DNA of 64,000 nucleotides, from positions 22,064,752 through 22,128,751 of the forward strand of contig OX155967.1 of assembly GCA_944548615.1 (NCBI GenBank). Reading direction: 5' to 3'. The notes beneath the pieces were generated by a model. That model worked only from the letters and a program-made list of their open reading frames with translations, was not told the DNA's origin and made no database searches. Below, one piece after another: positions 1-8,887 of this stretch (position 1 is the first letter of the stretch; each line of letters opens with the position of its first letter). The position numbers and the translations under genes were made by a program. Origin of the DNA: Micropterix aruncella (lineage: Eukaryota > Arthropoda > Insecta > Lepidoptera > Micropterigidae).

Positions 1-521
1 ACGTGCAGTGTACAACACTATGTGATTAAGAAAAAGGTGGCCAGTGACGTTGAGCGGCGACGACCCGCCCCGCGTCCCCCGAATCACTTTCTGAATTGTG
101 CTAAAACGAGCAAATTGGAAATTAAATACTACTTACCAATGAAAAGAAATGTTACTATTACTTTTATGTTGTTTCCGGGAATCATTATTACAGCATGGCA
201 CCGCACAGTTAACCATTGTTATCATAAATTAAATTAAATATTGCTCTCCGACTCAACACGACGCGTATCGTTTTGCTACTGATTGAGCGTGACGCGGAGA
301 CACGATGCTGTTCATACTTGTGCTCACAGTTCATACTTACTAAGGCGCGCTCTATAGCTTGCTTATGTATACTCTAAGGTTGCAACAGTTTAAATATTTT
401 AATTGTGGCAACATTTTGACAGTTATCCGTGTGTATGGTGCCATTCCTTGGCCAAGCATGTCTATGGTTATCTGTCACTGTCAAGCTAAGTGATTTCTAA
501 CCTAGAAATTTATCAGGAAAA
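1..521. other. AT-rich non-coding stretch
   Basis: No convincing coding region, RNA gene or repeat boundary is seen here. The short open frame at 22-237 has no recognisable domain and looks like chance. Confidence 0.4.
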
Positions 522-810
522 ATGGAGCGTGGGGGAATTAAACACATGCGCGGAATTGAGAATACTGAAAACAATCAACACTTAGAGAACCGAGGTCACT
601 TAAGTTATCAACAGGTAAGTTAACAATGTACCTACCTTTATCTTACGTTTGTAATCTCTGATGATTTTAAAATAATAATTGGTGTTTAATGTAACATTTA
701 ATCTATTGTTTAAGAGCCGTGCCAGGAAGTTGCTTGATATGGCGCAAGCACAGTCAGAAAACAGGCCAATGAATATTGAAAGCAGTTCTGCAGAGATAGA
801 GAGAGTTTGA
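522..810 (+). CDS. candidate two-exon small ORF (unidentified)
   Basis: An ATG at 522 opens a 31-codon exon that ends exactly at a consensus donor (CAACAG|GTAAGT, exon end 614). A short intron ends at TTTAAG, and exon 2 (715-810, 32 codons with stop) continues in phase 0, giving a 62-residue product. The second exon starts SRARKLLDMAQAQ and is hydrophilic and helical-looking. I do not recognise the family. It could be the 5' exons of a longer multi-copy gene, since a basic start of this type is common in transposon-derived insect genes. It lies just outside the left end of the Harbinger element. The splice-phase agreement is the only support. Confidence 0.3.
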
Positions 811-948
811 ATACTTATACATGTTACTTTTCTTGTACGTTTGCGGCATCTGCACTATATAAGTTTCATTACGAAATGTATTATATTTTCGTTTTTATGT
901 TTTTCTGGCTACGGTTGAGATCACGGCTTATCATGCTATTCATGCCCC
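811..948. other. non-coding flank of Harbinger element
   Basis: Short AT-rich sequence between the candidate exons and the TAA target site at 949-951. No feature seen. Confidence 0.4.
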
Positions 949-1887
949 TAACAGTCTTATTCAGAGTCGTCACGTAATACCGGTATCAAAGCCGAATTTG
1001 TAAATTCGGGGTTACGGCCGGATTTAGGGAACCTCACGGGAACCTATTCAGAGTTCGCTTTAGTACCGGGACTAAGTGATACGAATTTAGTACCGAGACC
1101 AAGGTTTACAACTGGCAACACATGCTGTTTTATTTTTTTTCCGCGATTATTGTTTGTGGTTCATCGGCGTTTGACAGCGCAGAGCGCAGCGGAATTGAAA
1201 AACTAACCTCTTCTGTTGCGCGTTCGCTTTGCGGTATTGTGTGTTTTTGCAAAATGAACGCCAAAACTGGAGAGACGAAGCTTCAACGGCAGGAGAATTG
1301 GGACGAAGGGGAAAAACTTATTTTGTTTCGGCTCATAAGCGAATCGATGTCCGTAATAGAGGATAAGCAAACGGACACTAATCGCAATAAAGCGAAACTT
1401 GCTGCCTGGTCCGATATCCACGAAAGGTTAGTAGGTATTTAAGTATATTTGTTTACGCTGACAATACCTAACAGAAACAATGGACGGGTTTTTGAAATTG
1501 GGCAGGGAATAATTAGGTAACAAATTTTTAAGTAAGTTATTTGTTACTTAATTTAAAGTTTAAATTAAGTAACAAATAACTTAATTAAAGTAACAGATAT
1601 TTTATTTTGTGGACATTTTAAATGCACCAAATGAAGATTTAATAATCAGATTTAATAACTCAAAATATAAAATCTGTATGAATTATACAATGTTATTTAT
1701 ATAATAATATGGTAGATACACATTTACCTTTAAGGTACATTTATATCTACAGACACAGCGCGTGCCAGACAAAATAATATTCTATACTGTTACAGTTTGT
1801 ATTTATATTTACACATTTATATTTATCATAACGGCAATGTGAAGGGCGTCGGAACCGTGCAGACACTTTTTGATTTCTTTTTATGCA

Positions 1888-1995
1888 ATGGATAATGAAA
1901 AACTAGTCGAAGTTGTAAGGGAATATAAATTCCTTTTTGATTTAAGCGATAAAAACCAAAATACTCTACTAAAGCTATTTAGTAAATTTTTTGAT
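1888..1995 (+). pseudogene. MADF-like N-terminal coding remnant
   Basis: From the ATG at 1888 the frame reads MDNEKLVEVVREYKFLFDLS, which resembles the first helix and YDxSDxxY region of MADF/Myb-like domains carried by Harbinger-type accessory proteins. The frame then runs into the TTAA-flanked insertion at 2000 and is lost. A second, nearly identical copy of the last part (TTAAGCGATAAAAAC onward) lies just to the right of the insertion at 3405-3452 and soon meets a stop. The assignment rests on about 35 residues. Confidence 0.35.
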
Positions 1996-1999
1996 TTAA

Positions 2000-3404
2000 C
2001 CCGCTCAGCACGTAACATCCATTTGGGGACATGTATGGCGGCCGCCTACAATCCGAAACATCCGATTTTGGATATCGCGCTCGCCGCTGCGAAAAATGCA
2101 ATTTACGATTCGAAACGTCGTACTTAATGCTTTCTGACCGCGGAACGACATGGCCAAATAGTCTTTAATTCGCCGGCCAACGACGATAAAATCGATCGCC
2201 GATTTAAAAAGTCAGCATAGACGTCAAAACAGCAGTCTCCATCGGCACCGCCGCGGCGGCGTATAGTTCCGCGAAATGGTTGTTTTGTGCAGAGTTTTGT
2301 GGATAAAAGTGCAGTGTTTACTGGATAAAAGTGAGTAATTTCCATTTTAAAGTAGTTTAGGCATAAGTATTCGTCAATTGAGAGAGTCCATTTGCTGTTT
2401 TTCACGAATTTTCAAAGAAAACACTTTGGCGACAACAAACGGCTCGCGAAAAAATGGTTGTTATTATTTTGTAATGTTTATGAAATATCCCGATATATTG
2501 CGAAATATGACGTAATGTCGCTTTAATTTACTAACAAAATAAGTATTGTTTCATTTACATCCTAAGTTATCACATAATTAGGCGTATTTTGAAAATTAAA
2601 TCATGTTTTGTAAAATGAATCGCGCAAAGAAACTTGTTTTGATAATTACTATGAGAGAATAAAGTGCGATTTTCCATAGTTTTTCGATGAAATGTGACTC
2701 TTTGGAGTATAGTAATTAGTTATTAGACATATAATAAGTCTATGATAAGACAATATAATTGAAAAAATCTAACGAATTTTATATTATGACCATTCAAAGT
2801 TTATTATTAAGTTCGGACGCGAAAACTCTCAAAACTTTAGATTTTTCTATAATATCAGACAAAGCTCAAAGTTCTGGTGTGATTTCTAAGAAGTGTGATG
2901 TAGTAATAAAGTTATTTTGAAAGAATTTCATATAAAAAAATACCATAAGTAGTCACAAATTAAAAATTAAAAAATTTTTTTTTTACGAGAATACATAAAA
3001 ATTTTCTTGGCTGAATAAATAAATATTTTTGTATGCAAATAAGTAAAAAAAAAATATCGTTTTGGTAAAGCATTTAATAAAGAACATAACTGTATTTACA
3101 ATTTTTGCATATTTTACGTATTTTGTGACAAAAAAATCGAAATGATTTTATAGGCGAGTTTTTTGAGTTTGCCAATTTTGTAATATTTATTCATTATTAT
3201 CTTAATTGTTTTACGAGATAAGGTTATAATGTTTTATATGTCAAATTTCAATGCGATCATTTTTCTCTTTATCTTTTTTAAATCCGTTTAGTGGTTTAAA
3301 AGTTATGATCGTTTTGCTCAAGGCCGTTGACTCGCGTCGATTTTTTGCGCGAATATTTCGCGCGCAAAAGTGATAGGTGAGTTTTTACCTCGCAACGTGA
3401 GGGG
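2000..3404. mobile_element. piggyBac-type non-autonomous element, copy 1 (1405 bp)
   Basis: TTAA at 1996-1999 and 3405-3408 flanks it. The ends begin CCCGCTCAGCACGTAACATC and, inverted from the right, CCCCTCACGTTGCGAGGTAA. Both ends match those of the 11.7-kb transposase-bearing element at 41178-52873, read in the opposite orientation. The interior is AT-rich with no credible gene; the short frame starting at its GC-rich left end is chance. A copy of the same length lies at 18641-20045. Confidence 0.85.
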
Positions 3405-4183
3405 TTAAGCGATAAAAACAAAAATACTCTACTAAAGCTATTTAGTAAATGCCTGTGAGCGGCCGACCAGCGACGGTCTATGTCTGACACGGCACGCTTC
3501 TGACACGTTAGATGTAAATAAACGGTGTCTGTCGTTGTCTGCCACGCTACGTGTCTGACACGCGCCGTGTCTGTAGATATAAATGTACCTTTATACGATT
3601 ATAATAATATTATAATACAAATATAAATACAATTATCTAAATAATACATACATATACACACATTGAACATTAAACCAATTGAAATGTTTTTTTATTAAAT
3701 TGTAGCTTTTTTACTAAATTTTCTTGCGAGTAAAACGCCAATGGATATATTTTTTTAAATAAAAAAACTCCTTTCATGTTTTTACTTATATTTCCATTTT
3801 TCCTGCAGTCCCACGAAGCAATTAATGGAGAGCCAGCCGCAGCAACTCTCAGCACACCTGCTCGACCGCGACCAATTGGTGTAAGATGACATTTTTATTT
3901 CTAGTGTTCTTAGTGAGCATTGTTATTACAAAAGTTTACATTTCATTTCCAGAAAATAAAAAGGAAACGGTCTACCCAATACGGTACAATTTATGAGGAG
4001 ACGCTGGCCAAGATCAAGTGGGAGGAGCACTTGCTGAATAAGCGCCATGCTGAAGAACGGCACGCTTGGGACCTTGCAAGGCATCTTCAAGGGATGGATC
4101 ACAGGGAAAAGGAGCACAAGCGGAGGATGAATGAATCGGAAAAAAATTAAATATGAAAACTTAAATGAATTCGGTTTTTTTAT

Positions 4184-5401
4184 TTAAAAATTTCTGTTAA
4201 TGTATACATTTCTAGCGACATTTCCAGCTACGTTATCCTCAGCAGGCCTGAAATCTAACTCCTCATCTGAATCGGAGTCCCCAGCATCACTCCATTGTTC
4301 GTCATCTTGTCGCATGTCTTTGGCAAGATTGTGTAGAACTGCCATCGCCACTATCATGGTTTTGGCAGTCTCCAGCGACACTGTCATGCCTCGCAGCAGA
4401 CACCGAAAGCGTTGCTTCCACTGCCCAAACAGTCTCTCTACCACATTCCTGGTGCTTACATGCGCACGGTTATATCGTTCCTCAGCTTCTCTTTGTGGAT
4501 TGAGGACAGGAGTTAGCATGTAAGCTGTACTGGCGTATCCGCTGTCGCCTATCAGTCGTCCTTCGAATTGTCCGGCTTCGAAGCGACGTTTGATCGCACA
4601 ACTATTAAATATTCTTGAATCATGTGCGCTTCCCCTCCAACCTGTCACAATGTTGGTTATGCGACACTGGGCATCACATATAACCTGCAAAAATAACAAT
4701 ATTTTTAGTTCATGGTGATTTAATTTTCACAAACGTATTTAAGACGAATGTAAGTTATTAATTACTTGCACGTTCAAAGAGTAGAACTTTTTTCGATTTA
4801 TCCACATTTGGGCCAAATCTCCTCCGGTTTTTTTTATTTTTATATGGGTGCAATCAATTGCACCGATGATTTGTGGCAAATTGGCAATTCTGCGAAAACC
4901 TTGCATTGCATTTGTTTGCTCTTGCAACGTAGTCGGAAATTTTACTATCTGTGGCAGTTTCCTAGCAAGAGCCCTTGCCACCTCCAAGTTTACGCGGCTC
5001 ATCGTAGATTGGCTGAAGCCATGCATCAGTGCAGTGTCATCTTGAACCTGTGTATTAACGTAAAATTGAATATAAACAATGTAATGGTAAGAACAATATT
5101 GTACAATGCACTAGAGGTGGCCAAAACTGCTTACGCGACTTCGGGCAAATCCACTTAAAGCTGCTAACACTTTTAGCTCTGTAGACAGTCCTTTTCCTCT
5201 GTCGTGTCCATTTGAAGGCACATCATCACGAATCAGATCGATAATCTGCCTACTTTCGTGCTTCGTGAAACGGTACCGTCGCTTAAACTCACTTTCCGTG
5301 AATTCTGCGAACGGATCTATCCGCTTTTTATATATTCGCGGGACCGGAACGTACAACTCGTCAATTTCGTGTATCTCATCCAAATCCCGTAGTTCTTGCA
5401 T
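4184..5401 (-). CDS. PIF/Harbinger transposase (HARBI1-like), three exons
   Basis: Three exons join in phase 0 with clean GT-AG signals: 5401-5135 (89 codons, donor GTAAGC), 5047-4766 (94 codons, acceptor ACACAG, donor GTAATT) and 4684-4184 (167 codons with stop, acceptor TTTGCAG). The 349-aa product equals the usual length of HARBI1-type proteins. A helix-turn-helix region (about residues 85-115, GFSQSTMSRVN) precedes the DDE nuclease fold. The catalytic residues are visible: Asp154 in GAIDCTHIKI, Asp230 in LIGDSGYA and Glu266 in NVVERLFG. The enzyme would cut and paste the element at TWA sites in the nucleus, with the Myb partner. No stop or frameshift was seen, so the protein may still be functional. 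The element's right end is now split by a retrotransposon, which probably prevents self-mobilisation. Confidence 0.88.
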
Positions 5402-5647
5402 TGTAAATTGATGAAAACAACAACAAAACGCAAACGGAAACTAGCAAAACGCACATATGACTCACAACCGCTCACAACCTAACACAAAACGTCAAAAAAT
5501 AGTTTTACAATACGCCACAGCTGGCGTTGCCTTCGCTTTAGGCCCGTACTGACGTCGATAATCCCGGCTTCTGCCGGGATTATAGTTGCCTCTATGCCTC
5601 GTACCGGTATTACGGCCGTGCTAAAGATAATACGCATTTCTGCATAT

Positions 5648-6688
5648 TGTAACAAAAACTGCTTATTTTGTTGTCTTGTTTTTCGCACCTTTGTGCAGAT
5701 TATGTTCGCTGCACCCGTTTTTCCATGTTTTCCCCGTGTTTAGTCATGTTTCCTGTTGGTTTTCGCTGTTTTCATGACTTTCTCCCATATTATGACAATT
5801 AAATGAACCTTTTACGAAATTTCGTAAACATCAAATTTTTGACAGATAGAGCTGTGCAGTCGTAATTTTTATCGCTCTAGGCGATTCTGGCGATTAATCG
5901 CGGTTGTGCTGGTCTAGCCCTACCTGTTATGGCTGACTTCCGCCGTCCTGCAATCATTCTATTTCGCTTCAACATGGCTAAGAGACAGACAGAGAGATTG
6001 GGCTGTGAGAATTGGCGACCGCCGTAAGGAGTAAATCGGAGAGTGACCGCCTGGCGGTAAAAAAATTTGTTATGTGAAGTGTGTGTGATTTATCTGGTAA
6101 GCATTTAATCTCTTTTTGGGTAGCTTTTCAAGTAGGATCCTCGCGATTTTAACGGATTTTTTTTTATTGATCGCAGCTTGCGGCATCTATGACCTTCTGA
6201 CACATGCGTATTTTAATTGCTGCTAATTAAGTAACGAAATCGTCACTAAATGTGACGAGACTTGCCTCCACGTCAGGAAATTTGCCTTCATATCCGGAAT
6301 TAACCTCTTTATTTGACTGAACACATGTGACGTGCCGATAAGCGGAATTTGAAGAAAAGGGTGCCTGTGGGCGAATAAACACGGATACTTTGCATAACCT
6401 TGTGTTTCTTTTTGTGCTGTAGACTTTTGTGTCTGAGGAAAGGGGTTTTCTGTTGGCCAAATTCAGTGCCGATCAATATAACCCACTCTCTGAGATCGAT
6501 TTTTTTTAGGTTAACTTTCTTTCGGGTATCTTTCAAAATTTCTTTCGGGTATCTTTTTTAATATAATTAGTTTCCTTCTTTTTCTTTAAAAGGAGGTGGC
6601 GTCCTTTTTTTTTGCTTTCATTCTTTTGGGTTTTGGGAGTTTCTACCTTGTTTCTTCCAAACACGGAAATTAGTTTTTTGAGGTTATA
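5648..6688 (+). repeat. 5' LTR of element A
   Basis: The 1041-bp LTR begins TGTAACAAAAACTGC and ends GGTTATA, so its ends are TG...TA rather than TG...CA. The same boundaries are confirmed by target duplications in both A and B. It would carry promoter and polyadenylation signals. The 3' LTR differs only in a T-run near 6499 (8 versus 9 T). Confidence 0.92.
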
Positions 6689-6692
6689 AAAT

Positions 6693-6710
6693 TGGCGCCC
6701 AACGTGGGGC
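6693..6710 (+). promoter_or_regulatory. primer binding site (tRNA-Lys type)
   Basis: TGGCGCCCAACGTGGGGC starts 4 nt after the LTR. This 18-mer is the classical complement of the 3' end of tRNA-Lys(1,2), as used by some retroviruses and by Osvaldo-like elements. It is a perfect match as I recall that tRNA; checking against this genome's tRNA genes would confirm it. Confidence 0.85.
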
Positions 6711-7302
6711 CTGTAAATTGGATTTTGGCTTCCAGAATATTCTTTTCCTCAGCCATTGAAGCACGATTTTTTAAGCACTTTGTTTTAAAATTGTATAAAA
6801 AAAATTAGAAGCATTTTTTTTTGTTTTTATATAATTTTCATTCATAGCGATTACCGTGAAAGAGGTTTATAAGCACCGTCTTTTTGTTTTTTGTATTGAA
6901 CATCATCTTTTGTCATTATATAGCAGCATTCTTTTTGTAATTTAAAGCGGTTACCGCAAAGAAGTATTTTGTACTTGCCGTTTTTTTTTATGGTTACTAT
7001 ATTTTTTTTGTCTGAATCTTAGATTTAAAGGCAATTGTTTAGCAGCAGATTTTGTTATTTTAAGGCGGTTTCCGCGAAAAAGTTTTACGCTTGCCGTTTA
7101 AGTTTGTTAATATCATACTAATTATTTTTTGTTAATTTTCAGATGTGAAGGCAACATATCTTGGTGGAGGTAAGCAGCAAATTGTGATCAGAAGTGCCGC
7201 AAGCAGTAAAAAAAAGTCAGTTTATTCCATTTTATTTTTTTAATATTTTTTATTTATTTTGGTTTAAATTTTTTTGGTGGGATTTAAATTATATATATAG
7301 AC
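6711..7302 (+). repeat. element A leader with three direct repeats
   Basis: The untranslated leader holds three diverged copies of a roughly 36-nt unit at 6846-6880, 6944-6980 and 7062-7097. Each contains GCGGTTACCGCGAA-like sequence, with a short self-complementary core, followed by a purine stretch and CTTGCCGT. The same triplet is kept in element B (about 33040-33350). Possible roles are packaging or dimer signals; this is inference only. Confidence 0.6.
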
Positions 7303-8865
7303 ATGATGGCGTCTCCAGCGATAGTGTATTATGCTGCGTCACATTTAGTAAAGGCAGAACTCGATTATGAGTTCACGATTCGTGAGGTCACTCCAACCAA
7401 TGTTGAAGCGATGAGAAAACAATTTAATTCACTCTTAAGGGAATTTCCCGCAGAATCAATTACCTCAACGGATTTAGATCCGGATTCAGAATTTCAAGAA
7501 TGTTCGATTAGACTTTCATGTCTCCAAGAACTTATAGAGGAATTTATGAATAGCAAACAGAAACTTTTATATAAACGAATTAGCACTAAAACTGCACATA
7601 TCTTTCATAGAATTTCACGCATAAATCCTGCTAATTCAGACTCCAAGAAATTATTAGATAATTTAAAGGAGGAAGTTTTGGAAATTGTCGTTTTGTTAGA
7701 AAAATATTTAGATATTGTTCGTTCGCCTAGCCCGTTACCAAATCCTGTAGTTCTTCCGATACCTTCTACTTCATTGCACGAGGGTGAGAAGCTTAGTCCT
7801 GAGGTGGTTCCTTTGGGCAGGAATTCTGAAGTGACGTCAGCTCCGTATATACAGCATGTTGATACGAAACCAGTTCCTTTGGACAATAACTTTGTCATTT
7901 CTGATGAACGCATTCTTAAACCTTTAAATCTTGGTTTCACATTTGACGGCGATTCCTGTGTGGTCGAGTTCTTAGAACGATTGGATGAGATTAGGTTTTC
8001 GCGTAATATCTCGGATGCCAGGATGCTGAAATCGGCTTGTGAACTATTCCAGAAACAAGCGCTTAGTTGGTACCGTGCTAGAGCTTCGAGCATTTCCAGT
8101 TGGAAGCAGTTAGTTGCTGCACTCCGCTCCGATTTTGGCAGTTTAAATTACGATGCTGAAGTTTTGTCGTTTGTACGGGGACGCAAGCAAAAGTCGGACG
8201 AGAGGATGCATATTTTTGTTTCCGTCATGTTGGGCTATTTCAACAGGTTGTCAAGGCCATTGTCTGGTGAGGAACAATTAGGAATTATCCTTTCAAATAT
8301 CTCAATTTCTTACCAACGACATTTCATGCTAGTTGATATAAATTCAATCGACGAACTTCTGCGTTTAGGAAAAAAAGTTGAAAATGCACAACAGCGTATC
8401 AACGCATCTAATGCAGCCACTCCTGCCCAAGCGAAGGTCAAGCCTTCTGGCTCGAAAGCAGTTTATGCGGTCGACGAGTCTCCTACCAAATGTGCGACGG
8501 AGGAAGTGAAAGTTGAACAGAAGTTAAAAGAGTGTAACGTTTCTTCTGCTGGTCCATCCAATCGTGGTGGTTTTAATCGTGGTGGTTCTCATCGCGGTGG
8601 TTTTCATCGTGGCGGTTTTAATCGTGGAAATTTTTCCCGTAATGATTTTTCTTATGCTAATTCGTCTTCTGGTAATTACAACCAAGGAGCCAATAATAGT
8701 TCGCGTGGTTCACGCGGTGGCACTCATCATGGCTATTCTAAATATTGCTATCGTTGTGGTAGGTTTAACTACACGGTAGCCACTTGTCCGGAATGTTCTA
8801 AGAATAACCGGCCTGGTAATTCCCCGGTTTCAGAGCCAAAAAACTCGAAAGGCGGGGCAGAATAG
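7303..8865 (+). CDS. gag: element A gag polyprotein (520 aa)
   Basis: Gag forms the cytoplasmic particle that packages retrotransposon RNA. The N-terminal region (residues 1-150) is helical. A retrotransposon capsid region follows at about 215-360, with the SWYRARASSISSWKQL segment and RLSRPL/ILSNI helices typical of gypsy gag. The C-terminal part is an RGG-rich box (about 425-480) and a single zinc-knuckle-like motif, CYRCGRFNYTVATC, where Tyr occupies the position of the usual His. The start is the first of two adjacent ATG codons (7303 and 7306), downstream of the leader. The gag stop (TAG at 8863-8865) lies just after the frameshift site, inside the stem-loop. No frameshift or stop is seen within it. 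Confidence 0.9.
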   Translation: MMASPAIVYYAASHLVKAELDYEFTIREVTPTNVEAMRKQFNSLLREFPAESITSTDLDPDSEFQECSIRLSCLQELIEEFMNSKQKLLYKRISTKTAHIFHRISRINPANSDSKKLLDNLKEEVLEIVVLLEKYLDIVRSPSPLPNPVVLPIPSTSLHEGEKLSPEVVPLGRNSEVTSAPYIQHVDTKPVPLDNNFVISDERILKPLNLGFTFDGDSCVVEFLERLDEIRFSRNISDARMLKSACELFQKQALSWYRARASSISSWKQLVAALRSDFGSLNYDAEVLSFVRGRKQKSDERMHIFVSVMLGYFNRLSRPLSGEEQLGIILSNISISYQRHFMLVDINSIDELLRLGKKVENAQQRINASNAATPAQAKVKPSGSKAVYAVDESPTKCATEEVKVEQKLKECNVSSAGPSNRGGFNRGGSHRGGFHRGGFNRGNFSRNDFSYANSSSGNYNQGANNSSRGSRGGTHHGYSKYCYRCGRFNYTVATCPECSKNNRPGNSPVSEPKNSKGGAE

Positions 8866-8887
8866 AGGATTTTCTACATTCTGCCTC
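8838..8887 (+). promoter_or_regulatory. -1 ribosomal frameshift signal (gag/pol)
   Basis: The gag codons CCA AAA AAC create the canonical slippery heptamer A AAA AAC at 8838-8844. A 9-nt spacer follows, then a stem of ten pairs (one G-U): GGGGCAGAAT at 8854-8863 pairs with ATTCTGCCTC at 8878-8887, with a 14-nt loop. Slipping by one base enters the pol frame, which is open from here. The gag stop codon lies in the base of the loop. A pseudoknot cannot be judged by eye. Confidence 0.8.

Larger units (their letters stand above)
1733..3590. mobile_element. TTA-flanked element with long TIRs (PIF/Harbinger-like, non-autonomous)
   Basis: The left end starts AGGTACATTTATATCTACAG at 1733. The right end at 3590 is the inverted copy, with arms similar for about 40 bp. 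The flanks are TTA at 1730-1732 and 3591-3593, the PIF/Harbinger target. The right subterminal region (about 3475-3575) repeats TGTCTGACAC-like motifs several times, which may be transposase-binding sites. It holds only a MADF-like coding remnant (1888-1995) and a TTAA-flanked piggyBac-type insertion (2000-3404). No transposase is present, so it would depend on another copy for movement. Confidence 0.75.
1254..4150 (+). pseudogene. Harbinger Myb/SANT-like accessory protein gene, incomplete
   Basis: Exon 1 (1254-1426) starts MNAKTGETKLQ and encodes the first part of a Myb/SANT-like DNA-binding domain: a WDEGEKLILFRLI helix, a KQTDTNRNKAK segment, then AAWSDIHER. It stops at a donor CGAAAG|GTTAGT. 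Two later exons fit: 3809-3880 (after TTTTTCCTGCAG) and 3953-4150 (after TTTCATTTCCAG). The last encodes a basic, helical tail from KIKRKRSTQY to the stop. In Harbinger elements this protein helps the transposase enter the nucleus and bind DNA. Exon 1 ends with two bases of a codon, but the next recognisable exon starts in phase 0, and the third Myb helix is not visible. A middle exon therefore seems lost. The TTA-flanked insertion lies in this intron region. It is probably non-functional. Confidence 0.6.

Noticed and set aside
1996..2127. Frame across the left end of the 1405-bp element
   Set aside because: It fuses a MADF-like remnant to non-coding transposon end sequence; copy 2 does not preserve it as a gene.
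6227..6536. Minus-strand frames within the LTR, repeated at 13199-13432 and similar at 32419 and 60833
   Set aside because: They recur only because the LTR recurs; no domain and no conservation beyond the DNA identity.
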